A DNA stretch of 64,000 nt from Flammeovirgaceae bacterium. GTDB lineage: Bacteria; Bacteroidota; Bacteroidia; Cytophagales; Cyclobacteriaceae. The notes beneath the pieces were generated by a model. The model was given only the letters and a program-made list of their open reading frames with translations, ran no database searches and was not told the DNA's origin. Made by a program: the position numbers and the translations under genes. Numbering within the stretch: position 1 is the first letter of the stretch; each line of letters begins with the position of its first letter. Below are positions 1-8,459 of this stretch, in pieces. The stretch is taken from the NCBI GenBank assembly GCA_021298355.1, contig JAJTEH010000001.1:248001-312000 (forward strand), in the 5' to 3' direction.

Positions 1-1632
1 AGCCGCGATCAAGGTTCGTGCCCCGAATGTGGTAACATAAATCCGGAGCAGATCTTTACCATTATCGAAACAAAGGTTGTAAACGAATACGGACGGCTAA
101 CCCAAACACGTAAAGTTTCTCCAGGGCAGTGGTATCAGTACTTTAAGCAAAAAACTAAACTACCAAAAATAGATCATACAAAAGATGCCCTTCCAACGGT
201 ACAGAAAATCCCGAATTGGTTTAAACAATTACACGTTTTTGGTTGGCGCGATATAAAAGCAAAGTTGTCTAACAAACAGTATTTGTTTATCAATTTACTG
301 GCATCTCCGGTGTTGGCCGTTTTTATCAGCTACATGGTAAAATACTACAACGTATTGCAAGGCGATTTCTCTAATTATTCATTTTATAACAATCAGAATA
401 TTCCGGTTTACTTTTTCATGAGTGTTGTGGTGGCATTGTTTTTTGGATTAACCATGAGCGCAGAAGAAATATTCCGAGACCGGAAAATTTTAAAACGCGA
501 ACGATTCCTTCATCTTAGTAAAAGCAGCTATTTGATTTCGAAAGTGCTTATTATGTTTAGCATTTCTGCCTTTCAGACTTTATTGTTTGTTGTTATTGGA
601 AATCTGATTCTCGAAATTCCATTTACCGAAATGAGGTACTGGCTTGTTTTATTTGCTGCCTCTTGCTTTGCCAATATGTTGGGGCTAAACATTTCGGCCT
701 CTTTTAATTCGGCTGTAACAATTTATATCATCATACCTCTTTTAGTGATTCCGCAATTATTGTTAAGTGGGGTAGTAATAAGTTTCGATAAGTTTAATCC
801 GAGTGTTGGTAAACCAATAGGGGTGCCTCTTATGGGGAACATTATGGCATCGCGCTGGGCTTTCGAAGCCATGATGGTAACACAGTTTAAGGATAATCCT
901 TTCGAGAAACAGTTTTACGAATTAGATAAAACCATTGCGATATCAGAATATAAGCGCGTGTATTTTATTCCCGAGTTAGAGTCTAAACTTTCTTACGTTT
1001 TAAATAACGGTAGTCAATGGAAAAATGAAAGTAATGAACAGATGGCTCATGCACTAAATCTGATTAAAGCAGAGATCACGTCTGAGTTAGAAAAAGTAGG
1101 AAGAGACAAACTGCCTGAAATAGAAAAACTAGTTATCCGTAAGTTTGACTCTGCAACATACGCCAATACAGAAAAATTTTTATCCACCTTAAAAATTTAC
1201 TATAGCATTAAAAAAGAAAATGCACAAGCAAAAAAAGATCAATTAGTGGCATCGCTCACCAATACTCCCGAAAAATTAGCACAACACCAGAAAGCCATGT
1301 TGGCGTATCAAAATCAAACCGTTATGGATGCTGTAAAAAATATTACTTCACCAGAGCGAATTGTAGAATATGGTGGTCGGCTAATTCAAAAAGTATATCC
1401 GATTTATGACGATGAACACCGCCCTCGATATTGGCTGGATTTCTCTGCAAACTTATACCAGCCCACAAAATATTTTGCAAGCAAAACATTTGATACCTTT
1501 TACTTTAATATAGGTGTAATCTGGTTTATGACAACCGCCTTATTTTTTACACTTTATTTTGATTTACTGAGCCGTTTTGTAAATTTTTTCGAAAATAAAA
1601 GAAAGTATAAAAAAAGACGTTCGAGGAGTTAA
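1..1632 (+). CDS. ABC-2 type exporter, ATPase-permease fusion, C-terminal part (5' end outside window)
   Basis: The frame is open from base 1, so the gene begins upstream and only its last 543 residues are seen. The visible part opens with a CPECGN motif in a linker, then an ABCG-like permease: a membrane segment near base 270, a SAEEIFRDRKILKRERF stretch typical of these permeases, three or four membrane segments to about base 800, a long soluble loop (about 900-1480) and a last membrane segment. The ATPase domain is presumed to lie upstream and cannot be checked. Family: Bacteroidota ABC transporters with ATPase and ABC2 permease in one chain. The substrate is unknown. The TAA stop is at 1630-1632. 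Confidence 0.8.
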   Translation, partial: SRDQGSCPECGNINPEQIFTIIETKVVNEYGRLTQTRKVSPGQWYQYFKQKTKLPKIDHTKDALPTVQKIPNWFKQLHVFGWRDIKAKLSNKQYLFINLLASPVLAVFISYMVKYYNVLQGDFSNYSFYNNQNIPVYFFMSVVVALFFGLTMSAEEIFRDRKILKRERFLHLSKSSYLISKVLIMFSISAFQTLLFVVIGNLILEIPFTEMRYWLVLFAASCFANMLGLNISASFNSAVTIYIIIPLLVIPQLLLSGVVISFDKFNPSVGKPIGVPLMGNIMASRWAFEAMMVTQFKDNPFEKQFYELDKTIAISEYKRVYFIPELESKLSYVLNNGSQWKNESNEQMAHALNLIKAEITSELEKVGRDKLPEIEKLVIRKFDSATYANTEKFLSTLKIYYSIKKENAQAKKDQLVASLTNTPEKLAQHQKAMLAYQNQTVMDAVKNITSPERIVEYGGRLIQKVYPIYDDEHRPRYWLDFSANLYQPTKYFASKTFDTFYFNIGVIWFMTTALFFTLYFDLLSRFVNFFENKRKYKKRRSRS

Positions 1633-1641
1633 ATCAATTTC

Positions 1642-1649
1642 TATTTTTG
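1642..1649 (+). promoter_or_regulatory. Promoter -7 element (TATTTTTG)
   Basis: Perfect match to the Bacteroidota TAnnTTTG element, 14 bases before the ATG of the lipoprotein gene. No TTG is seen at a standard distance upstream, so the call rests on the -7 box and its position. Confidence 0.45.
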
Positions 1650-1663
1650 CACAAACAACACGT

Positions 1664-2110
1664 ATGAAAAAAATTTGGATGATGGCAGTAGCGGCTACAA
1701 TTTTACTAGCTGCCTGCGGAACAAAAAAAGATGAAGCTTCGAACGAGGCCACTGATACTACACAAGTAGCATTACAAGAATGGAAAGAAATGGATGCCTA
1801 CCACATGCTTATGGCAGAGGCGTTTCATCCTTTTAAAGATTCGGCTAATCTGGAACCTGCAAAAAGCCTCGCTGCCGATTTAGTAAAATCTGCTGAAGCC
1901 TGGGTAAACGCTCCACTTCCCGAAAAAGTAAATAATGATGAAGTAAAAACTAAACTTCAGGAGTTGAAAGCCGGATCGGATGCATTAGCAACTGCTGTTG
2001 CCGGTGGAAAAACAGAAGAAATAAGCAGCACATTAACCACATTGCACGATACGTTTCATGAGCTGCAGGAAGCGTGGTACGGAGGAGGAAAACACCACGA
2101 TCACCACTAA
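1664..2110 (+). CDS. Small His-tailed lipoprotein, function unknown
   Basis: 148 residues. The N-terminus is a lipoprotein signal (MKKIWMMAVAATILLAAC), with the lipidated Cys at about residue 18. The mature part is predicted helical, rich in Ala, Glu and Lys, with a conserved-looking HDTFHELQEAWYG segment, and ends in a histidine cluster (HHDHH) that could bind metal. The helical layout recalls four-helix cytochrome c'-like proteins, but there is no CxxCH haem motif. It is alone between its own promoter and a strong terminator, so it is probably monocistronic. I do not recognise a named family; the metal-binding idea is inference only. Confidence 0.75.
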   Translation: MKKIWMMAVAATILLAACGTKKDEASNEATDTTQVALQEWKEMDAYHMLMAEAFHPFKDSANLEPAKSLAADLVKSAEAWVNAPLPEKVNNDEVKTKLQELKAGSDALATAVAGGKTEEISSTLTTLHDTFHELQEAWYGGGKHHDHH

Positions 2111-2132
2111 GAATTTAAAAGTAAAATAAATT

Positions 2133-2174
2133 AAACAGGTAGTTGGCAAATTTGTTAACTACCTGTTTTGTTTT
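2133..2174 (+). terminator. Intrinsic terminator of the lipoprotein gene, abutting the next start codon
   Basis: A perfect 12-base-pair stem (AAACAGGTAGTT at 2133-2144 with AACTACCTGTTT at 2157-2168) followed by a T-rich tail to 2174. The ATG of the deacetylase-like gene starts at 2175, directly after the tail. Confidence 0.85.
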
Positions 2175-3077
2175 ATGTTAAAAGTAGCCTGGTCTCCACA
2201 CTATATTTTACCACTTCCACCAAACCATCGGTTTCCGATGAGTAAGTACGAAGTACTTCCGCAACAGTTACTTCACGAAGGTACTTTAACAAACCACCAT
2301 TTTTTCTCTCCACAACCCTTAGAAACCGAAGCGTTACACACAATCCATACTTCCGATTATGTATATCGGTTAGAGAACCTGCAATTAACACCTCAAGAAG
2401 TAAGACGAACGGGTTTTCCGCTTACACAAGAATTAGTCAATCGCGAAAAATTAATTGCAGGTGGTACGGTTGCCTGTACAAAATTCGCCATTAAAAATGG
2501 CGTTGCCATGAATATTGCCGGAGGCACACATCACGCTTTTACAAACAGGGGTGAAGGATTTTGTTTGTATAACGATATAGCCCTCGGTTCTATGCATGTA
2601 TTGCAACAAAAGTGGGCAACACAAATTTTAGTTATCGATCTAGTTGTGCACCAGGGAAACGGAACCGCGGAAATATTTAGAAATGATAATCGTGTTTTTA
2701 CATTTAGTATGCATGGGCAACATAATTATCCCTTGCAAAAAGAAAAATCTGATTTAGATGTTGGCCTGCCCGATGGTACTTCAGATAAAGACTACCTTTA
2801 TTTGCTCGAAAAAAATCTGGAAACTATTCTAAATCAAATTAATCCGCAGTTTATATTTTTTCAATCGGGAGTAGATGTTTTAGCTACCGACAAACTCGGA
2901 AGACTTGCACTATCGCGCGAAGGGTGTAAACAACGCGATAAAATTGTGTTTAAGTTGGCTAAACAACTAAACACACCAATTGTAGCCAGTATGGGTGGAG
3001 GTTATTCATCAGATTTCCGCGACATAATTGAGGCACACGCCAATACATACCGGTTGGCACAAGAAATATTTTTTTAA
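2175..3077 (+). CDS. Histone deacetylase-like (AcuC/AphA family) hydrolase with one zinc ligand altered
   Basis: 300 residues, the normal length for bacterial HDAC-like amidohydrolases, which remove acyl groups from lysines or polyamines using a zinc ion. Visible active-site parts are the His pair GGTHHA (H119, H120), the VHQGNG motif with H159, the late Asp (SGVDVL, D234) and the catalytic Tyr in GGGYSSD (Y277). The zinc-binding Asp expected in the IDLDVHQG motif is Val157 here (codon GTT at 2643-2645), so one of three zinc ligands is missing. The ATG at 2175 is kept because the family N-terminus (HRFPMSKYE) follows it; the next ATG at 2238 would cut it. The start sits right behind a terminator and no leader is visible. 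Confidence 0.85.
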   Translation: MLKVAWSPHYILPLPPNHRFPMSKYEVLPQQLLHEGTLTNHHFFSPQPLETEALHTIHTSDYVYRLENLQLTPQEVRRTGFPLTQELVNREKLIAGGTVACTKFAIKNGVAMNIAGGTHHAFTNRGEGFCLYNDIALGSMHVLQQKWATQILVIDLVVHQGNGTAEIFRNDNRVFTFSMHGQHNYPLQKEKSDLDVGLPDGTSDKDYLYLLEKNLETILNQINPQFIFFQSGVDVLATDKLGRLALSREGCKQRDKIVFKLAKQLNTPIVASMGGGYSSDFRDIIEAHANTYRLAQEIFF

Positions 3078-3114
3078 TCGAAAACCTTCGTGCACCAGTC
3101 TTTGTTTTTAATAC

Positions 3115-3789
3115 ATGGAAAAGGTAAAAAAAGCAAAAACCAAAGCAACAGGGAGCACGCGCACACAAATACAAGAAGCTTATATAAATTTTGTTTTAAT
3201 AGAAGGAAAAGATCCGGTTTCGGTATATAAGTTTTGTGTGGATAACCAATGGACGGAAGCCGAATTTTACGAACACTTTTCTTCAATCGAAACCATTGCA
3301 TCATCTATTTGGGAAGATTGGTTAACAACTACAATAACACAGTTAAAAGCGGACGAACAATTTTCTTCATTTACCGTACGCGAAAAATTGTTAACCTTTT
3401 ACTTTGCCTTTGGCGAAAAACTTAAACTACACCGTAGTTATGCTTTATTAACCATAAAGCAAAACATGGGAACTCCGCCACGCATGGCAACCTTAAACAA
3501 AGCGAAAAAGGTTTTTACGAATTGGCTTACCGAAATTATAGCAGATGGAATAGTGCGAGATGAAATTGCAAAACGTCCGATTCTAGACAAACGTTATCCC
3601 GATCTTTTCTGGGCTCATTTTTTATTCTTTTTACAATTTTGGAAAAAAGACGACAGCAAAAACTTCGAGAGAACCGATGTGTTCACAGAAAAATCGGTAA
3701 ACCTTGCATTCGATTTAATTTCTAAAGGCGCAGTAGATTCTGCATTCGATTTTGCAAAATTTATATTTCAACAAAACAAATTTTCGTAA
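3115..3789 (+). CDS. TetR-family transcriptional regulator
   Basis: 224 residues. The N-terminal 65 residues fit a TetR helix-turn-helix with a degenerate recognition segment (VYKFCVDNQWTEAEFYEHF), and the rest is an all-helical ligand/dimer domain. It lies 9 bases upstream of the AarF-like kinase gene on the same strand, so the two are almost surely co-transcribed and the regulator probably acts on its own operon. No clear palindromic operator was found just upstream. The helix-turn-helix is divergent from classical TetR, so the family call comes from overall layout and context. Confidence 0.75.
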   Translation: MEKVKKAKTKATGSTRTQIQEAYINFVLIEGKDPVSVYKFCVDNQWTEAEFYEHFSSIETIASSIWEDWLTTTITQLKADEQFSSFTVREKLLTFYFAFGEKLKLHRSYALLTIKQNMGTPPRMATLNKAKKVFTNWLTEIIADGIVRDEIAKRPILDKRYPDLFWAHFLFFLQFWKKDDSKNFERTDVFTEKSVNLAFDLISKGAVDSAFDFAKFIFQQNKFS

Positions 3790-3798
3790 GCCAATTAA

Positions 3799-5091
3799 AT
3801 GAAAGAGCAGGAGAGTATTCCAACAGGAAAAGTGCAGCGGGCAACAAAGTTTATTGCAACAGGCGCAAAAATCGGAACCAATTATTTAAAGCACTACGGC
3901 AAAAAATTAATGAATGCCGAAGCTGCAAGAGAAGAGCTGCATCAAAATAACGCACGCGATATATATCAATCGTTAAGTCAGCTTAAAGGCAGTGCACTTA
4001 AAGTTGCTCAAATGTTAAGCATGGATAAAAACCTACTTCCAAATGCTTATCAACAGCAATTTGCAAAAGCACAATACACAGCTCCACCTTTGTCGTATCC
4101 TTTGGTAGTAAAAACATTTATAAATCAGTTTGGCAAAAAGCCAGAAGAATTATTCGATACGTTTACCCGTTCGGCAGTAAATGCTGCCTCTATGGGGCAG
4201 GTGCATAAAGCAACTTTGCAGGGGAAGGAATTAGCCGTTAAAATTCAATACCCGGGTGTAGGCGATTCTGTTAAATCGGATTTGGCCATGGTAAAACCTA
4301 TAGCCCTCCGTATGTTCGATCTTAACCAAAGTGAATACGATGAGTTTATACAAGAAGTTGAAGAACGGTTGTTAGAGGAAACAGATTATTCACTTGAGCT
4401 TAAACGATCGATCGAACTATCTGAAAAATCCAAAGGGATAAGCAATACAGTTTTTCCCGTTTATTATCCGGAATATTCATCCAACAAAATTCTTACGATG
4501 GACTGGATGAACGGCAAACCATTAGGAGAGCTTTTAAAAACAGGAATCGAAGAACCACTGAATAATCAGCTCGGGCAAGCCATGTGGGATTTCTATCATT
4601 TTCAAATGCATAAGCTAAAGGCAGTGCATGCCGATCCGCATCCTGGCAATTTTATTGTTACTGAAGATGAAAAACTAGGCGTAATAGATTTTGGTTGCGT
4701 TAAAGAAATAAGCGAAGACTTCTACCAGAAATATTTCCGATTATTAAATCCGGATTTACTAAATAATAAAGAAGAATTAGAACAAGCCTTTCTACAACTC
4801 CGATTCATTTATAAAGATGATTCTGAAAAAGAAAAGAAATTCTTTACAGAAATCTTTTCTAAGTTGGTAGAACTACTCGGCAGGCCATTTCGAACTACCC
4901 ATTTCGACTTTTCTTATAAAGCTTATTTTGCTGAGGTATATGCATTTGGCGAAGAAGTGGCAAAAATGAAAGAACTTCGCGAATCTAAAAAAGCAAGAGG
5001 AGTAAAAGATGCATTATACATTAACAGAACCTATTTTGGTTTGTACAATATATTGCACGATTTAAAAGCTAAAATCGAAACGCGGTGGTAA
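3799..5091 (+). CDS. AarF/UbiB (ABC1) family atypical kinase
   Basis: 430 residues. It carries the hallmarks of UbiB/ADCK proteins: the family-specific helix with a K-x(n)-AQ motif (QLKGSALKVAQ, residues 61-71, Ala where many have Gly), an alanine-rich nucleotide loop (AASMGQVHKA, from 129), the catalytic Lys in AVKIQYP (K148), the catalytic loop HADPHPGN (277-284) and the metal-binding DFG (297-299). Members act as ATPases supporting isoprenoid quinone or lipid metabolism at the membrane. No C-terminal membrane anchor is obvious. It is the second gene of a TetR-kinase operon, and its stop lies two bases from the stop of the convergent DUF3667 gene. Confidence 0.9.
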   Translation: MKEQESIPTGKVQRATKFIATGAKIGTNYLKHYGKKLMNAEAAREELHQNNARDIYQSLSQLKGSALKVAQMLSMDKNLLPNAYQQQFAKAQYTAPPLSYPLVVKTFINQFGKKPEELFDTFTRSAVNAASMGQVHKATLQGKELAVKIQYPGVGDSVKSDLAMVKPIALRMFDLNQSEYDEFIQEVEERLLEETDYSLELKRSIELSEKSKGISNTVFPVYYPEYSSNKILTMDWMNGKPLGELLKTGIEEPLNNQLGQAMWDFYHFQMHKLKAVHADPHPGNFIVTEDEKLGVIDFGCVKEISEDFYQKYFRLLNPDLLNNKEELEQAFLQLRFIYKDDSEKEKKFFTEIFSKLVELLGRPFRTTHFDFSYKAYFAEVYAFGEEVAKMKELRESKKARGVKDALYINRTYFGLYNILHDLKAKIETRW

Positions 5092-5093
5092 AC

Positions 5094-5957
5094 CTAAAGC
5101 GTATAGAACGTAACTAAAAAAAGAAATAAGCGATATACTTCTAACGAAAGATACAAACCTGCTAGCCCGGCAATAGTTTGTACAGAAAGATTTAAACCTC
5201 TTGTATTATAAAAATTTCTACCTGCTTTTGCCAAAAAGTAAATATTGGTACTTATAAAAACCATACTGATAAGCCATTCGTTCAGGTATATGTTCCAATT
5301 ACTTTCGGTTATAGTAAACAACAAATTTAAACACCACATACAGGCACTTAGTGCAATAGCATTTATAGCTAAGTTAAAAACAGCCAGTTCTACAGCCAGC
5401 GCAGAGTGATCTGAAAAAAACATACGCTTCTTTCTAAAAATTACCGATAACGGAACACTGGCAAATAAAATAAACACAACAATTAACAACTTGGCAAGAC
5501 TTTGAGATTTAGAATCATAGAGCAACGCATAGGCTTTAAAACTAATACCACTTGCTTTTAGCTCTTGTGCTACTAACGATTTTGCCAAATCACTATGTGG
5601 CAGCATAGTAATTTGCGTATACAACGAAGAATTGAAAAGTTGAAAAACAGGAAATAAAAAGTAAACTAAATTCAGAATAAAGAAAAGCTGCAAGGGTTTT
5701 ACATACTTAACCCTAATACCTTGGCTGTAATCTCTAGAAAGAATACCGGGTTTTCGGATAACCAGCCAAAGAGTTTTGGCAAACTTACTGTCGGCAAAGG
5801 TTACGGCAACTAAAATGGTTGATAAAAAGCTTTTCAGTTTTTTATCTTCGGGCAATAGAACTTTTTCGCCACAAACATTGCAATAGAAACCCACAAAATG
5901 GTTTCCACAACTTCTGCAATCTTGTTCGGGAAGAGACCTTTCGCTCATTAGCTTCAT
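5094..5957 (-). CDS. DUF3667 membrane protein with N-terminal zinc ribbon
   Basis: 287 residues. The N-terminus has two Cys pairs (CRSCG and CNVCG, residues 14-32) that form a likely zinc ribbon. It is followed by the family segment RKPGILSRDYSQGIRVKYVKP, cut here as RKPGILSRDYSQGIR then VKYVKP, and about five hydrophobic segments to the C-terminus. This is the DUF3667 layout seen across Bacteroidota; the function is unknown. ATG at 5955-5957 gives MKLMSERS; a second Met three residues later is an equal alternative. The stop (TAG) is two bases from the aarF stop, a tight convergent pair with no room for a terminator. Confidence 0.85.
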   Translation of the reverse strand: MKLMSERSLPEQDCRSCGNHFVGFYCNVCGEKVLLPEDKKLKSFLSTILVAVTFADSKFAKTLWLVIRKPGILSRDYSQGIRVKYVKPLQLFFILNLVYFLFPVFQLFNSSLYTQITMLPHSDLAKSLVAQELKASGISFKAYALLYDSKSQSLAKLLIVVFILFASVPLSVIFRKKRMFFSDHSALAVELAVFNLAINAIALSACMWCLNLLFTITESNWNIYLNEWLISMVFISTNIYFLAKAGRNFYNTRGLNLSVQTIAGLAGLYLSLEVYRLFLFLVTFYTL

Positions 5958-6016
5958 TAATTGGAGATTAATGCAAAAAAGATAAAAATGAAGATAAGAG
6001 CACAGAACTGTAAAAG

Positions 6017-6090
6017 TAGCGAGGGGGGGAGTTGAACCCCCGACCTTTGGGTTATGAATCCAACGCTCTAACCGCCTGAGCTACCTCGCC
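6017..6090 (-). tRNA. tRNA with CAU anticodon (elongator tRNA-Met, or tRNA-Ile2)
   Basis: 74 bases fold into a full cloverleaf. The acceptor stem is GGCGAGG with CCTCGCT (first pair G-T), the D arm is GCTC/GAGC, the anticodon loop is TTCATAA, the T stem is GGGGG/CCCCC and the discriminator is A; CCA is not encoded. The anticodon stem TTGGA/CCCAA has an A-C mismatch at its top. It lacks the three G-C pairs of initiator tRNA, so elongator Met is the best call; a lysidine-modified Ile2 tRNA cannot be excluded from sequence alone. Confidence 0.93.
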
Positions 6091-6104
6091 TTGTTTTGGG
6101 AGCG

Positions 6105-6135
6105 CAAACATACATTATGCCGTCCTATTACGCAA
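6105..6135 (-). promoter_or_regulatory. tRNA(CAU) promoter (TTG-N20-TATGTTTG)
   Basis: On the minus strand a TTG (6133-6135) and a perfect TAnnTTTG box (6105-6112) are separated by 20 bases and lie 14 bases before the tRNA 5' end. Confidence 0.7.
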
Positions 6136-6209
6136 ACTCATTTTTAACCCAAAAACAATATTTGGCTACAATTTTAAATTGTTTTAATTTGATCGAACAA
6201 CCAACCGCC

Positions 6210-6611
6210 ATGGCCAACAAGCAATTGTTTTCTGCAGATTATGAATTTCACGCTTCTGTTAAAATGTTATATCCCTATTTACAAACAGCAAGCGGTTTGG
6301 CAGAGTGGTTTTGCGATGATGTAAAAATTGATAACGAAAGTAAAGTGCTTACTTTTTTTTGGGATAATGACGAACACAAAGCAAAACAAGTAGCCCATAG
6401 GGTTAATCACTCAGTTAAATTCGAATTTTTACCAGAAACTGATGATGATGTAAGAGATCCTTCCTATCTGGAGTTTCGTCTCGAAACCAATGAGTTAACG
6501 CAAAGCGTATATCTGCATATATCTGATTATTCAGACTTTGAAGACCATAAAGAATTGCGCGATTTATGGGACGACCTAATTGGTTCACTTAAAACCATAA
6601 CTGGTGGTTAA
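6210..6611 (+). CDS. START-like / SRPBCC domain protein
   Basis: 133 residues from the ATG at 6210 (MANKQLFSADYEFHASVKML). The sequence is one helix-grip fold, beginning with the conserved KMLYPYLQTASGLAEWF and ending in a long amphipathic helix (LRDLWDDLIGSLKTI), close in layout to AHSA1/START-like proteins found throughout Bacteroidota. The role is unknown; the fold often binds hydrophobic ligands or acts as a co-chaperone. The frame stays open upstream to 6096, but that part overlaps the tRNA promoter and does not look like the family, so the inner ATG is chosen. The gene lies 52 bases before the LptF/LptG permease gene. Confidence 0.85.
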   Translation: MANKQLFSADYEFHASVKMLYPYLQTASGLAEWFCDDVKIDNESKVLTFFWDNDEHKAKQVAHRVNHSVKFEFLPETDDDVRDPSYLEFRLETNELTQSVYLHISDYSDFEDHKELRDLWDDLIGSLKTITGG

Positions 6612-6630
6612 CATTAGCTTGGCTTTATTC

Positions 6631-6638
6631 TATCTTTG
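6631..6638 (+). promoter_or_regulatory. Promoter -7 element (TATCTTTG)
   Basis: Perfect TAnnTTTG box in the 52-base gap before the permease gene, 25 bases before its ATG. No TTG at a normal spacing was found. Confidence 0.4.
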
Positions 6639-6663
6639 GCGCAAATTTTGCCCCTAGCTGCGC

Positions 6664-8415
6664 ATGAAAAAACTGGATAAATTCATCTTACAATCATTTA
6701 TTGGTCCATTTATCCTAACATTCTTAGTCGTTGTGTTTATCCTGCTTATGCAGCACATGCTTAAGTACTTCGATGATATTATTGGAAAAGGTCTAGACTC
6801 AGCTACAATAGGCCAACTTCTTTTTTACTTTGCAATATTCATGATACCGGTAGGCTTGCCTTTGGCAGTATTGTTAGCTTCCCTTATAACCTACGGAAAC
6901 CTTGGCGAGCATTTCGAGCTAACAGCAATTAAAGCATCGGGTATTTCATTAACGCGCACGCTTCGCCCGATTTTCTTTTTTGTAGCATTTTTAACATGCA
7001 TCGCATTTTATACCAATAACTATTTAGTACCGAAGGCCGCCCTGGAAGCATACAGTTTGCTTTACGATATAAAGCAAAAAAAACCGGCATTAGAAATTCG
7101 CGCAGGAACATTCTTTAACGGAATACCCGATGTAAGTATAAAAGTAAACAAGAAATTTCCTGATGGAGAAACGCTTAAAGATGTTATCATTTATGATCAT
7201 CGCAAAAGCGATGGAAACAAAGAAGTAACCATTGCAGATTCCGGAAGGATGAGCACATTTTTCAACGAACAATATCTGAAATTAGAGTTATTCAAAGGCT
7301 ACTACTATTCAGAAGGTAATGCTACAGAAAAAGACATGACTGGCCAAAACAGTTTTAATACCATACAAAAAGAAACAATAAGCCGTACTCGTTTCGATAG
7401 GTCTCAGGTAGTTTTTGATCTGTCTTCCTTTCAATTAAACAGAACAGAAAAAAAGTGGTTTCAGGGCGATAGAATCATGCGAAATTTAACCGAATTACAA
7501 ACTGATATCGATTCCTTAACTTATTTAGTGAAAAGCAATCAGTTAAATTATTTTCAAAGTCTGCAAAATTTTTTCTCGTACTACAATAGAAAGAATGAAG
7601 TTGTTCTAACTGAAGAGTTCGAAAAGTTTAAAGTAGAACGCGACTCCATAGCTGAACTCGAAATAGCGCGGGCAAAAGAAAAAGCGAAATACGATTCCAT
7701 TGTTAACACACAAGCTCAATTCGATACAGTAAATATAAATAAGCCGATAGTAGATAAACCTGTTAATGGAATAACAAGAGTTCAGCCTCCAGATGATTTC
7801 AACGAAAAACGATTGGAACGTGTACGTAAGCGAAAAGAAAGGCTGTCTCAGCAATCGAAATACGATTCTATTACAACCACACAACAAGCAACGGTTCAGA
7901 CCAAACCAAAAGCTAAGCCTGTAAATGCCGATAGTCTTCTAACAATTCCGCTAACTCAAAACATAGTACAAGCTGCTACCAGCAACGCCCGACAGAGTAA
8001 ATCGCAAGTAGAAAACAACCAGGATTTTATCGATACCTATAAAAAGAACAGGATAGTTTACGAAGTACAATGGCATAAAATTATAGCAAGTTCAATGGCC
8101 TGCATAGCTATGTTTTTAATTGGTGCACCACTAGGTGCCATTATAAAAAGAGGAGGCTTGGGTGTACCTTTTTTAGTTTCGATACTGTTTTTCATTATTT
8201 ACTATGTTCTAAACATGCAAGGCGAAAAACTTGCTAAAAATGGCGTTTTAAGCCCATTTGCAGGCGTATGGATGGCCGATGGTATTTTACTTGTAATTGG
8301 ATTGTTTTTTCTGAGACAAGCAAGGGCTGATGCCCGCCTTTTCGATACCGATTTTTACGCTGTCACCTGGGATAAATGGAAACAAACCCTTAAAAACAGA
8401 AAAAATCATAGATAA
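6664..8415 (+). CDS. LptF/LptG (YjgP/YjgQ) family lipopolysaccharide export permease with large insert
   Basis: 583 residues, much longer than the 350-400 of proteobacterial LptF/LptG. Three membrane segments lie within residues 1-125 (start MKKLDKFILQSFIGPF, then VGLPLAVLLASLITYGNL and RPIFFFVAFLTCIAFY), then a periplasmic beta-jellyroll-like region to about 255. A charged coiled-coil insert rich in Lys, Glu and Gln follows (about 255-455), then three more membrane segments (from KIIASSMACIAMFLIGAP). In the family the permease pairs with LptB to extract LPS from the inner membrane. The coiled-coil insert is seen in Bacteroidota members. Neighbours give no further hint of function. Confidence 0.88.
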   Translation: MKKLDKFILQSFIGPFILTFLVVVFILLMQHMLKYFDDIIGKGLDSATIGQLLFYFAIFMIPVGLPLAVLLASLITYGNLGEHFELTAIKASGISLTRTLRPIFFFVAFLTCIAFYTNNYLVPKAALEAYSLLYDIKQKKPALEIRAGTFFNGIPDVSIKVNKKFPDGETLKDVIIYDHRKSDGNKEVTIADSGRMSTFFNEQYLKLELFKGYYYSEGNATEKDMTGQNSFNTIQKETISRTRFDRSQVVFDLSSFQLNRTEKKWFQGDRIMRNLTELQTDIDSLTYLVKSNQLNYFQSLQNFFSYYNRKNEVVLTEEFEKFKVERDSIAELEIARAKEKAKYDSIVNTQAQFDTVNINKPIVDKPVNGITRVQPPDDFNEKRLERVRKRKERLSQQSKYDSITTTQQATVQTKPKAKPVNADSLLTIPLTQNIVQAATSNARQSKSQVENNQDFIDTYKKNRIVYEVQWHKIIASSMACIAMFLIGAPLGAIIKRGGLGVPFLVSILFFIIYYVLNMQGEKLAKNGVLSPFAGVWMADGILLVIGLFFLRQARADARLFDTDFYAVTWDKWKQTLKNRKNHR

Positions 8416-8429
8416 TTTAAGATTACAAT

Positions 8430-8459
8430 TTGCTAATCGAGCCTATTTTCTTACTTTTG
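8430..8459 (+). promoter_or_regulatory. rpsO promoter (TTG-N19-TACTTTTG)
   Basis: TTG at 8430-8432 and a perfect TAnnTTTG box at 8452-8459, 19 bases apart, 23 bases before the rpsO ATG. The -7 box lies inside an inverted repeat, CTATTTTC (8443-8450) with GAAAATAG (8466-8473). Confidence 0.75.
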
